From Albidovulum sp. (GTDB lineage Bacteria > Pseudomonadota > Alphaproteobacteria > Rhodobacterales > Rhodobacteraceae), in NCBI GenBank assembly GCA_030837785.1, contig JAUQYA010000073.1:1-29237 (forward strand): a stretch of DNA of 29,237 nucleotides, written 5' to 3'. Below are positions 1-7,015 of this stretch, one piece after another (the first letter of the stretch is position 1; every line of letters starts with the position of its first letter). Below the pieces are notes generated by a model. That model ran no database searches, had not been told where the DNA came from, and worked only from the letters and a program-made list of their open reading frames with translations. The position numbers and the translations under genes are program-made.

Positions 1-386
1 ACCGGCGTGGCCCCCGTCGCCTGGGTGTAGATGCGATACATCAGGAAGCCGTGCTCGGTGAACACGACCTCGTCGCCCGGCCCGGCATAGGCGTGGCAGA
101 GAAGGCCGATGATCTCGTCGGAACCCACGCCGCAGATGATCCGCGAAGGGTCGAGCCCGTGGGTATCGCCGATCGCCTGCCGGAGGCGCGCATGATCTGT
201 CGAGGGATAGCGGTGAAGCTGATGCACCGCCCGAAGATAGGCCTCCTTCGCCTTTTCCGAGGGGCCGAAGGGGTTTTCGTTGGAGCTGAGCTTCACCGCG
301 TCGGTGATGCCCGCGACATGGGCGGCCCCGCCCTCGTAGAGCGCGATATCCATGATCCCCGGCCTGGGGCGGATCTGATCGGTCAT
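1..386 (-). CDS. hisC: Histidinol-phosphate aminotransferase, N-terminal part (cut by window edge)
   Basis: PLP-dependent fold-type I aminotransferase that transaminates imidazole-acetol phosphate to histidinol phosphate; HisC relatives also act on phenylpyruvate and 4-hydroxyphenylpyruvate. About 128 residues are visible, running off position 1. Seen: start MTDQIRPRPGIMDIALYEGG, then the typical N-terminal motif KLSSNENPFGPS (about residues 36-47), HRYPSTDHARLRQAI, and GVGSDEIIGLL, the cofactor-phosphate-binding turn. The PLP lysine lies outside the window. The ATG at 386 is preceded by GGAGG at suitable distance. It lies 80 bp downstream of the GT87 gene on the same strand. In many Rhodobacterales a HisC of this type sits next to tyrosine-pathway genes, so an aromatic aminotransferase role is possible; the missing downstream neighbour would decide. 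Confidence 0.9.
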   Translation of the reverse strand, partial: MTDQIRPRPGIMDIALYEGGAAHVAGITDAVKLSSNENPFGPSEKAKEAYLRAVHQLHRYPSTDHARLRQAIGDTHGLDPSRIICGVGSDEIIGLLCHAYAGPGDEVVFTEHGFLMYRIYTQATGATP

Positions 387-466
387 GGCGGGCCTCCGGC
401 AACTTCGCGCTTTCTAGCCGCCCGTCTGACGCAACGCCAGCGGCGATTTCCTGCCGATGCCGCAGG

Positions 467-1756
467 TCAGGCGCGGCCCCATCCCGAATCGCCGGCCGCG
501 CCGCGCGGCACCAGCGCCGCGACGAGCATGAGAAGCGCTCCCCAGGTGGCCAGCGTGGTGCCGGGGAAGAGCGAGACCGGACCGCCGTTCACGAACCATA
601 TCTGCAGGTCGCTGGGCCGCAGGCAGAGCGCCGCGCCCAGAAGGCCGAGCACCAGGCCGAACCCCCGGCTTCCGGCGAGGGTGAGAACGACCACGCCGAA
701 GAGCGTGAAGTCGTAGATGTGAAGCGGCGCGAGCGCGAGGACGACGAGAAGGGCGATGACGGCCTGGTCGCCGGCGGCCAGACCGCTCTCCCGATACTCT
801 GGCGAGACCGGCCTGCGGCGGTGAAGCGCAATTGCGGCGCCGACGATCAGGGTCACCGCCATTGCCGCAAGGTTGCCCATGTCGAGCCCGACCGCGGCCC
901 ATGCAAGATGGCGGATACCGCTCATGGCGAGAGGCAGATTGGCGAAGGCCACCCCGTCGTAGTTGCCGACCGACTGGAGCCAGTCGAGGATCACCGTCGG
1001 CTTCGCCAGCATCGGCGGAATGGTCAGGAGTGTGCAGACCACCACGGTCCGGACCGCCAGCCGCAGCCCGCCGCGGCCCGAGATCATCAGCGCCAGCATC
1101 ACCACGGCGCCGATCTGGGGCTTGAGGCAGAGGATGGTCAACCCGGCCACGGCACGGCCGCCGCGTCCTTCGGCAAGGCCGGTCACGAGCAGTGCGGCAC
1201 CGAGATAGAGGAAGATCGAAGCCTGCCCGACATAGAGCGAGAGCTGGATCGTCTCGATCGTCGCCATCAGAGCCACATGCAACCCGAATACTTCGAGCCG
1301 CGTGAGCCGTAGCGCCAGCCACCCTCCGCCGCCCGGCAACTGCCCGGACGGCAGGCCGAAGGCAAGAAGCGCGCTCGCGGCCGCCAGTGCCGCAAGGTCG
1401 AGGCAGAGCCACAGATGCCATGCCGTCTGAAGATCGAATGGCGCGAGCAGCAGCGTTGGCAGCCACAGATTTGGCGGATAGGGCCAGATCAGCGGCACAT
1501 GGCCCTCGGCGATCAGCCGCGCGCCGGCATCGGTGAACGTGGACCCGTAGGGGGAAATCCCGTCGGCCCAGATCTGCCCGGCAAGCCAGAAATAGCGGAA
1601 ATCGAACCCCGGCTCTGCCGAACGCTCAACCGCCATCAATGCCGCGAGCCCGAAAGCGACGAGGCCGAGCCACAGACAGAGGGCGGCGAGCACCCGCCCG
1701 CTCCACCTGCTCCGGCCCGGCGGCATGACCGCGACGAGATGTGCGCCTTCCGCCAT
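467..1756 (-). CDS. GT87 (DUF2029) family polytopic membrane glycosyltransferase
   Basis: Predicted inner-membrane, polyprenyl-phosphate-sugar-dependent glycosyltransferase of 429 residues, a normal length for the family. A first membrane segment (about residues 21-43) is followed by the periplasmic motif GFDFRYFWLAGQIWADG and ISPYG (about 50-71). That Asp/Tyr-Trp-rich first loop before a 'G-x-SPY' element is characteristic of GT87/DUF2029 proteins such as the actinobacterial mannosyltransferases. Around nine more hydrophobic segments follow, with short polar loops. The ATG at 1756 has GGAAGAG upstream; an in-frame ATG at 1726 is the alternative. It is downstream of rpsD, separated by a terminator, so it probably has its own promoter. 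Sugar donor and acceptor cannot be inferred from context. Confidence 0.75.
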   Translation of the reverse strand: MAEGAHLVAVMPPGRSRWSGRVLAALCLWLGLVAFGLAALMAVERSAEPGFDFRYFWLAGQIWADGISPYGSTFTDAGARLIAEGHVPLIWPYPPNLWLPTLLLAPFDLQTAWHLWLCLDLAALAAASALLAFGLPSGQLPGGGGWLALRLTRLEVFGLHVALMATIETIQLSLYVGQASIFLYLGAALLVTGLAEGRGGRAVAGLTILCLKPQIGAVVMLALMISGRGGLRLAVRTVVVCTLLTIPPMLAKPTVILDWLQSVGNYDGVAFANLPLAMSGIRHLAWAAVGLDMGNLAAMAVTLIVGAAIALHRRRPVSPEYRESGLAAGDQAVIALLVVLALAPLHIYDFTLFGVVVLTLAGSRGFGLVLGLLGAALCLRPSDLQIWFVNGGPVSLFPGTTLATWGALLMLVAALVPRGAAGDSGWGRA

Positions 1757-1865
1757 CCGCTCTTCCGTTCATTCGACACGGGATGTTTCCCGCCGCGCGA
1801 CGATCGCGGGCCTTTGCGGCGCGTTGGGGGAAGGGATGTGGCGGTTTCGTGGTCGGGGTGCTGAC

Positions 1866-1898
1866 GGAAAGGGCCGCCGCGGTTGTCCGCGACGGCCC
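1866..1898 (-). terminator. Rho-independent terminator of rpsD
   Basis: On the minus strand a 12-bp stem (1898-1887 with 1882-1871, one U-G pair) closes a 4-nt loop (ACAA) and is followed directly by TTTCC. It starts 25 nt after the rpsD stop codon, where a terminator is expected. Confidence 0.8.
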
Positions 1899-1922
1899 CG
1901 GAACGTCACGCCGACAGGGGCG

Positions 1923-2546
1923 TCAGCCGTTCTTGGCGTAGTATTCGACGACGAGGTTCGGTTCCATGTGCACGGCATAGGGCACGTCGCCCAGCGCCGG
2001 GGTGCGCACGAAGGTCGCGGTCATCCTGGAATGGTCGGCCTCGATGTAGTCGGGCACGTCGCGTTCGGCCAGGCCCACCGCCTCGAGGACGATGGCGAGC
2101 TGGCGCGACTTGTCGCGGACCGCAACGATGTCGCCTTCCTTGACGCGGTAGGAGGCGATGTTGACGCGGGCGCCGTTCACCGTGACATGGCCGTGGTTGA
2201 CGAACTGGCGCGCGGCAAAGATCGTCGGCACGAACTTGGCGCGGTAGACGACCGCGTCCAGCCGACGCTCCAGCAGGCCGATGAGGTTCTCGCCGGTGTC
2301 GCCCTTCACCCGGGCGGCTTCGGTGTAGATGCGCTTGAACTGCTTCTCGGTCAGGTCGCCGTAGTAGCCCTTGAGCTTCTGCTTGGCGCGCAGCTGCGTG
2401 CCGAAGTCGCTGAGCTTGTTCTTGCGGCGCTGGCCGTGCTGGCCGGGGCCGTATTCGCGCTTGTTCACCGGGGATTTCGGACGGCCCCAGATGTTCTCGC
2501 CCATGCGGCGGTCGATCTTGTACTTGGCAGAGGTGCGTTTGGTCAC
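1923..2546 (-). CDS. rpsD: 30S ribosomal protein S4
   Basis: Primary 16S rRNA-binding protein that nucleates assembly of the 30S body and lines the mRNA entry site; S4 proteins often repress their own translation. 207 residues, the usual length. Seen: N-terminal MTKRTSAKYKIDRRMGENIW, GREYGPGQHG-like block (KREYGPGQHGQRR), the S4 domain core LERRLDAVVYRAKFVPT and ARQFVNHGHVTVNGARVN (about residues 91-128), and a C-terminal VEYYAKNG. The start is GTG at 2546, supported by AAGGAG seven bases upstream and by the conserved M-T-K-R start. It stands alone, not in an alpha operon with rpoA, with its own promoter, a leader of about 137 nt and a terminator. The zinc-binding N-terminal cysteines of some S4 proteins are absent. 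Confidence 0.97.
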   Translation of the reverse strand: MTKRTSAKYKIDRRMGENIWGRPKSPVNKREYGPGQHGQRRKNKLSDFGTQLRAKQKLKGYYGDLTEKQFKRIYTEAARVKGDTGENLIGLLERRLDAVVYRAKFVPTIFAARQFVNHGHVTVNGARVNIASYRVKEGDIVAVRDKSRQLAIVLEAVGLAERDVPDYIEADHSRMTATFVRTPALGDVPYAVHMEPNLVVEYYAKNG

Positions 2547-2689
2547 CGCTGATCTCCTTCGTTCGTGCGCCGCCGGGTGGCGGCTATGAAGGGCGTTGTC
2601 CTTTCCCGTTGCCGGGCGACAGGTTTCCCCTTGCGGGGTCCGCCAACACCAATGAAAACCCCGGGGCGCTTTGGTCCCGGGACGGGCGG

Positions 2690-2717
2690 CTTATAGCGGG
2701 GCGCGCGGCAGAGTCAA
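2690..2717 (-). promoter_or_regulatory. Sigma-70 type promoter of rpsD
   Basis: On the minus strand TTGACT (2717-2712) and TATAAG (2695-2690) are 16 bp apart. The predicted start near 2683 gives a leader of about 137 nt containing several short GC hairpins (for example GTCCCGGGAC and CCCCGCAAGGGG) before the AAGGAG of rpsD. Leader-based S4 autoregulation is plausible but not shown. Confidence 0.7.
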
Positions 2718-2760
2718 CCACCCTGAGCGGGGGACGAGTCAGGCATCGCGGCATGGCCCT

Positions 2761-3813
2761 TTATGCGGCCGCGTGGCGCAGCAGCGCGGCCTCCGGCGCC
2801 GACAGGCTCCGGCGCGCGAAGCCGCCATAGCACGACGGGTCGCGGGCCAGCCCCTCGACGACCGCCAGAAGCCCCGCGCGCTGGCCGGGGTCGAGCGCAT
2901 CGATATCCGCCGCCGCGGGATGGAAGGTCTCGGCCGCGAGCCCGTTCGCCCAGGTCACCTCGTGCCGGGAGGTGAGCAGGTGCAGGTAGGTCACCTCGCG
3001 GGAGGAGCTGTCGGTCACGATGGCGCAGCCGTCGATCAGGTCGCGGGCGGCAACAAGCACCTCGGCTTCGCCGAAGAGCGCGCGCGCCGGCGCGCCCGAG
3101 ACGAGAATCCGGTGGTCGGGCGAGACCAGAAGGTCGTCGTCCGGCCATCCCGGCCCGAAGGCGCCGGCGCGGATCCGGACGGGCCTGAGCCGGGGCATCG
3201 CATGCAGCCGCGCCCCGCTGATCCGCCGCGTGCCGGTCCAGAGAACCGCCTGGCCGTCCCCGTCGCGGGTCGATACCCGGTCGCCCGGCCGGATATCCTC
3301 GACGGCGCGCGGCCCCTCCGGCGTGGCGATGCAGGTGCCGGAGGTGAAGCAGACGACCCCGCCCTCGACCGCCCGTGCCGCCCCCGGGGCGCACCCGATC
3401 CGCAGGTCGACGACGGCAAGCTCCACGCCCCGCGGCGGCAGGGCGCCGGTAACGCTCAGGAGCCCCGGCCCGGCCGGCACAAGGTCGAAAAGCCCGGTCC
3501 CGTCCGTCACCGTGAAGCCCGCGCCGGAGTCCTCCTGCCGCGCCTCCGCCCGCCGTGCCAGGCCCGCCGCACCGCCGGTGCCGGCAGCGCCGAGAAGGCG
3601 CGCCGCCGAACGTGCCGCGCGCCGGTGCAGATCCGCCCGCGCCGCCGCGCCGTCGAGCAGGAGAACCTGCGCAGGCCCGTCGACCCGGACCGCCTCGCCC
3701 CACCAGACCCAGACCGACCCGACCGCGAGCACCTCGACCGGCGCCGCGCGCAAACCGTCGCTTTCGGTCTGGTCGACCGGGATCACGAAGGTGCCCCGAT
3801 AGCCCGCTGTCAT
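2761..3813 (-). CDS. Hint-domain (Hedgehog/intein-type) protein
   Basis: 350 residues from ATG 3813. Residues 1-130 are a poorly conserved N-terminal part starting MTAGYRGTFVIPVDQTESDG. From Cys155 a Hint module follows: VVCFTSGTCIATPEGPRAVE (153-172), DIRPGDRVSTRDG (173-185), VLWTGTRR (190-197), DLLVSPDHRILV (227-238) with the block-B-like histidine, and YLHLLTSRHEVTWANGLAAE-like end (276-295). In inteins and Hedgehog the first Cys makes the thioester for self-cleavage; family members in Rhodobacteraceae (Hint_2 group) are numerous and their function is mostly unknown. There is no signal peptide and no attached toxin or calcium-binding repeat. The longer reading frame back to 3912 is rejected because it adds unconserved Arg-rich sequence. 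It lies between nrdJ and rpsD on the same strand, probably as a separate unit. Confidence 0.8.
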   Translation of the reverse strand: MTAGYRGTFVIPVDQTESDGLRAAPVEVLAVGSVWVWWGEAVRVDGPAQVLLLDGAAARADLHRRAARSAARLLGAAGTGGAAGLARRAEARQEDSGAGFTVTDGTGLFDLVPAGPGLLSVTGALPPRGVELAVVDLRIGCAPGAARAVEGGVVCFTSGTCIATPEGPRAVEDIRPGDRVSTRDGDGQAVLWTGTRRISGARLHAMPRLRPVRIRAGAFGPGWPDDDLLVSPDHRILVSGAPARALFGEAEVLVAARDLIDGCAIVTDSSSREVTYLHLLTSRHEVTWANGLAAETFHPAAADIDALDPGQRAGLLAVVEGLARDPSCYGGFARRSLSAPEAALLRHAAA

Positions 3814-3945
3814 TTCTGTCTGCCCACCCGCCCGGCATTCTCGTTGGGCGCCCGCATGGCGCCAGCGACCGAATCTAGCACCGCGCGGCCCGCGGACCGA
3901 AGCGCTTGCCACCAGGCACCACCGCGCCGGCGAAAGATGTTGCGG

Positions 3946-3990
3946 AAAAGACTCTCGGCCGCCGGGCCGGCGGCGGTCAGCCGCGCCCGG
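3946..3990 (-). terminator. Possible terminator of nrdJ
   Basis: Immediately after the nrdJ stop, the minus strand has an interrupted hairpin: CCGGGC + GCGGC pairs with GCCGC + GCCCGG (2-nt bulge, 5-nt loop; 3990-3962). The only T run (TTTT, 3949-3946) is 12 nt beyond the stem, so this is an imperfect intrinsic terminator or a 3'-end stabilising hairpin. Confidence 0.4.
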
Positions 3991-6255
3991 TCACGCGCAT
4001 TTCGAATGGCCGCAGCTAGGGCAGGTCATGCAGCCCTCGATCATCTGCATGCCGTATTGCCCGCAGGACGGACAGGCGGGGCCGCGCGGGGTCTCGCCCA
4101 CCGCCACCACCTGCGCCTTGGGGTCGGACTTCAGCCCGAGCCCCTCGCCCTCGATGAAGCCGATCGAGATCATGTGGCGTTCGATCACGCCGCCGATCGC
4201 GGCAAGGATCGAGGGGATGTAGCGCCCCTGCATCCAGGCACCGCCGCGCGGGTCGAACACCGCCTTCAGCTCCTCGACCACGAAGGAGACGTCGCCGCCC
4301 CGCCGGAACACCGCCGAGATCATCCGGGTCAGCGCCACCGTCCAGGCGTAGTGCTCCATGTTCTTGGAGTTGATGAAGACCTCGAATGGCCGGCGGTGGC
4401 CCGCCTGCACGATGTCGTTGATGGTGATGTAGATCGCATGCTCGCTGTCGGGCCACTTCAGCTTGTAGGTCGCCCCTTCCAGCGCCTGCGGCCGGTCGAG
4501 CGGCTCGGAGAGGTAGACGACCTCAGCCCCGCGGTCAGCCTCGGGCGCCTTCTCGCCGGCCTCCGAGACGGTGAGGACCGATCCGGTCACCGCGTTCGGC
4601 CGGTAGGTCGTGCAGCCCTTGCAACCCATGTCCCAGGCCGCCATGTAGACGTCCTTGAACGCCTCGAAGCCGATTTCCTCGGGGCAGTTGATGGTCTTCG
4701 AGATCGACGAATCCACCCATTCCTGCGCCGCCGCCTGCATCCGCACGTGATCCATCGGCGGCAGTGTCTGGGCGTTGACGAAGTGATCGGGCAGGGGCTT
4801 GTCGCCGAAGCGTTCGCGCCAGAGCCGGACGGCGTAGTCGACAACCTCCTCCTCGGTGCGCGAGCCGTCCTTCTGCAACACCTTGCGCTTGTAGGCATAG
4901 GCGAAGACCGGTTCGATCCCTGACGACACGTTGCCGGCGTAGAGGCTGATCGTGCCGGTGGGCGCGACCGAGGTCAGCAGCGCATTGCGGATGCCGTGGG
5001 CACGGATCGCCGTGCGGACGTCCTCGTCCATCCGCATCATCGTGCCGGAGGCGAGATACTTCTCGGCGTCGAACAGCGGGAAGGCCCCCTTCTCCCTCGC
5101 GAGGTCGACCGAGGCGAGATAGGCCGCGCGGGCGATGCGATGCATCCAGACCCCGGTCTGCTTCGCCGCCCTTTCCGAGCCGTAGCGCAGCCCCACCATG
5201 AGGAGCGCGTCGGCAAGCCCGGTGACGCCAAGCCCGATGCGGCGCTTGGCCCGGGCCTCCGCCGCCTGCTCGGGCAGCGGGAAGCGCGAGACATCGACGG
5301 TGTTGTCCATCATCCGCACCGCCACCCGGGTGAGGTCGTCGAGTGCGTCGAGATCGAGGCCCGCCCCCTTGCCGAAGGGATCCGTCACCAGCCGGGCGAG
5401 GTTGATCGAGCCCAGAAGGCAGGCGCCGTAGGGCGGCAGCGGCTGTTCGCCGCAGGGGTTGGTCGCCGCGATCGTCTCGGCATAGGCGAGGTTGTTCATC
5501 GCGTTGATCCGGTCGATGAAGATCACGCCGGGCTCGGCATAGTCGTAGGTCGCCCGCATGATCCGGTTCCACAGGTCGCGCGCCGCGACGGTGCGGTAGA
5601 CCTTGCCGTCGAAGGTCAGCTCCCAGGGCCCGTCGGCCTTGACCGCCGCCATGAATGCATCGGTGACGAGGACTGAGAGGTTGAACATCCTGAGCCGCGC
5701 GGCGTCCTGCTTGGCCTCGAGGAAGGCCTCGATGTCGGGATGGTCGCAGCGCATCGTCGCCATCATCGCGCCGCGGCGCGACCCCGCCGACATGATCGTG
5801 CGGCACATCGCGTCCCAGACATCCATGAAGCTCAAGGGCCCCGAGGCGTCGGCGGCGACCCCGGCGACCGGCGCCCCGCGCGGCCGGATGGTGGAGAAGT
5901 CATAGCCGATGCCGCCGCCCTGCTGCATCGTCAGCGCCGCCTCCTTCAGCGCGTCGAAGATGCCGGCCATGCTGTCGGGGATCGTGCCCATGACGAAGCA
6001 GTTGAAGAGCGTGACCGCCCGCCCCGTGCCCGCCCCGGCGGTGATGCGGCCGGCGGGGAGATAGCGGAAATCCTCGAGCGCGGCGTAGAAGCGGTCCTCC
6101 CAGCGGGCGGGGGCCTTCTCGACCGCGGCGAGCGCGCGGGCGATACGCCGCCAGGTATCCTCGACCGTGCCGTCGACCGGTGTGCCGTCCTCGGTCTTGA
6201 GGCGATACTTCATGTCCCAGATCTGCTCGGCGATTGGGGCGGCGAAACGGGTCAT
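3991..6255 (-). CDS. nrdJ: Adenosylcobalamin-dependent (class II) ribonucleoside-diphosphate reductase
   Basis: Reduces ribonucleotides to deoxyribonucleotides with coenzyme B12 as radical source, so it works with or without oxygen. 754 residues. Seen: FNCFVMGTIPDSM with Cys86; finger-loop NPCGEQPLPPYGACLLGSIN with Cys268 (thiyl-radical Cys), Glu270 and Cys279. The Cys268-to-Cys279 spacing of 11 matches Thermotoga NrdJ (C322/C333), and Cys86 is the other reducible partner. A central block follows (SVAPTGTISLYAGNVSSGIE), then a TSCPD-like segment, and the C-terminus has two CPSC motifs ending SKCA, the expected redox/zinc tail. ATG 6255 is chosen because MTRFAAPIAEQIWDMKY matches the family start; the extension to 6327 would run through the promoter. 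There is no NrdB-like partner nearby, as expected for class II. Divergent from the DUF1489 gene. Confidence 0.95.
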   Translation of the reverse strand: MTRFAAPIAEQIWDMKYRLKTEDGTPVDGTVEDTWRRIARALAAVEKAPARWEDRFYAALEDFRYLPAGRITAGAGTGRAVTLFNCFVMGTIPDSMAGIFDALKEAALTMQQGGGIGYDFSTIRPRGAPVAGVAADASGPLSFMDVWDAMCRTIMSAGSRRGAMMATMRCDHPDIEAFLEAKQDAARLRMFNLSVLVTDAFMAAVKADGPWELTFDGKVYRTVAARDLWNRIMRATYDYAEPGVIFIDRINAMNNLAYAETIAATNPCGEQPLPPYGACLLGSINLARLVTDPFGKGAGLDLDALDDLTRVAVRMMDNTVDVSRFPLPEQAAEARAKRRIGLGVTGLADALLMVGLRYGSERAAKQTGVWMHRIARAAYLASVDLAREKGAFPLFDAEKYLASGTMMRMDEDVRTAIRAHGIRNALLTSVAPTGTISLYAGNVSSGIEPVFAYAYKRKVLQKDGSRTEEEVVDYAVRLWRERFGDKPLPDHFVNAQTLPPMDHVRMQAAAQEWVDSSISKTINCPEEIGFEAFKDVYMAAWDMGCKGCTTYRPNAVTGSVLTVSEAGEKAPEADRGAEVVYLSEPLDRPQALEGATYKLKWPDSEHAIYITINDIVQAGHRRPFEVFINSKNMEHYAWTVALTRMISAVFRRGGDVSFVVEELKAVFDPRGGAWMQGRYIPSILAAIGGVIERHMISIGFIEGEGLGLKSDPKAQVVAVGETPRGPACPSCGQYGMQMIEGCMTCPSCGHSKCA

Positions 6256-6292
6256 CGGCGCAATCCTTGGGCGTTTTGCAGGACGAAGGCCC

Positions 6293-6321
6293 AAGATACG
6301 CCCCCCCGCCCCCCGGGTCAA
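6293..6321 (-). promoter_or_regulatory. Predicted nrdJ promoter with G-run spacer
   Basis: On the minus strand TTGACC (6321-6316) and TATCTT (6298-6293) are exactly 17 bp apart. The spacer is C-G6-C-G7-C-G, almost wholly two homopolymer runs. Predicted start near 6286, about 30 nt before the nrdJ ATG. The -35 matches consensus at 5 of 6 bases, the -10 at 4 of 6. Confidence 0.55.
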
Positions 6322-6330
6322 CGGCACCGC

Positions 6331-6358
6331 TTGCGCCCGACGCGGCGCGGCCTATGTT
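6331..6358 (+). promoter_or_regulatory. Possible promoter of the DUF1489 gene
   Basis: TTGCGC (6331-6336) and TATGTT (6353-6358) are separated by 16 bp, divergent from the nrdJ promoter, with the two -35 boxes only 9 bp apart. A start near 6365 would make the whole leader the G-tract repeat at 6362-6411. Both boxes are imperfect. Confidence 0.4.
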
Positions 6359-6361
6359 CAC

Positions 6362-6411
6362 GGGGGGCGCGCACGGGGGGCGCACGGGGGGGCGCACGGG
6401 GGGCGCACGGG
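6362..6411 (+). repeat. G-tract tandem repeat / G-quadruplex motif
   Basis: Four near-identical units of 11-13 bp (GGGGGG followed by CGCAC or CGCGCAC) with G runs at 6362-6367, 6375-6380, 6386-6392 and 6398-6403, then a fifth short run (6409-6411) that belongs to the ribosome-binding site GGGAG of the next gene. Loops of 7, 5 and 5 nt satisfy the canonical four-tract G-quadruplex pattern, on the coding strand. Confidence 0.85.
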
Positions 6412-6418
6412 AGTCCGC

Positions 6419-7015
6419 ATGGCGAAGCCGGTCCATCTTCTCAAGCTCTGCGTCGGCGCGGACAGCGTCGAGGATCTGGTCGAGTGGTACCGGGCGCACC
6501 CGTCGGCGGCCGAGCGGCGCCACGTGACGCGGATGTGGCCCCGGCGCGAGGCCGAGGTGCTGGCGGGCGGCTCGCTCTACTGGGTGGTCAAGGGCGTCAT
6601 CCTCTGCCGTCAGCGCATTCTGCGGCTCGAGGAGGTGCGGGGGGCGGATGGTATCCTGCGCTGCGGGATCGTGATGGCCCCCGAGGTGATCCGCACCGAG
6701 GCCGCGGCGCGGCGCCCGTTCCAGGGCTGGCGCTACCTTGACCCGGCCGACGCGCCGCGCGACCTGCCGGCGGAGCGGGTGACGGACAGCGCGCTGCCGC
6801 AGGCGATGGCGCTGGCGCTGGCGGAGATCGGCCTGCGCGGACCCCGCCGCCCCCCGGGGGCCTTGCGCCCCCGGACCCCCGCAGGGTATTTCGCCAACGA
6901 AGACGCCTTGGGCAGCCCGGGTCAGAGCGCGGGTGGCGTGACCCCGAGCCGCGGGGCCAGCGCCGCGAGTGCCGCGGCGGCGCCACCCGCCCAGTCGGCC
7001 GATCGTGCCGCATAG
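6419..7015 (+). CDS. DUF1489 family protein with read-through C-terminus
   Basis: Conserved alphaproteobacterial protein of unknown function. Residues 1-140 form the recognisable family part: MAKPVHLLKLCVGADSVEDL, WYRAHPSAAERRHVTRMWPR (24-42), GGSLYWVVKGVILCRQRIL (50-68), and RPFQGWRYLDPADAPRDLP (99-117). ATG 6419 has GGGAG six bases upstream. After Arg140, where I would expect this family to end, the frame reads GGA (one base from TGA) and continues for 58 residues of Pro/Ala/Gly-rich low-complexity sequence. That tail is encoded by a palindromic repeat (6850-6906) and then by the antisense of the hisG 3' end, giving a 94-bp convergent overlap. The tail is probably a recent stop-loss extension rather than a domain. 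Divergent from nrdJ with a shared regulatory gap. Confidence 0.75.
   Translation: MAKPVHLLKLCVGADSVEDLVEWYRAHPSAAERRHVTRMWPRREAEVLAGGSLYWVVKGVILCRQRILRLEEVRGADGILRCGIVMAPEVIRTEAAARRPFQGWRYLDPADAPRDLPAERVTDSALPQAMALALAEIGLRGPRRPPGALRPRTPAGYFANEDALGSPGQSAGGVTPSRGASAASAAAAPPAQSADRAA
6850..6906 (+). repeat. Rhodobacterial palindromic repeat, copy A
   Basis: Hairpin CCGGGGGCCTTGCGCCCCCG, then GACCCCCG, then GGGTATTTCGCCAACGAAGA. It aligns with copy B upstream of dnaE and shares the TATTTCG…AACG…AAGA tail with copy C inside xdhB. It lies 15 nt past the hisG stop codon (hisG is on the minus strand) and inside the DUF1489 reading frame. It may act as a terminator-like barrier between the two convergent genes. 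Confidence 0.7.

Noticed and set aside
2671..4923. A 750-codon open frame on the plus strand
   Set aside because: It runs antisense to the Hint protein and nrdJ, is Arg/Gly/Pro-rich without domains, and reflects the lack of stop codons in GC-rich DNA.
6256..6418. Cobalamin riboswitch in front of the B12-dependent nrdJ
   Set aside because: The gap is only 163 bp and contains two promoters and G-tract repeats; no B12-box-like or multi-stem structure is visible.
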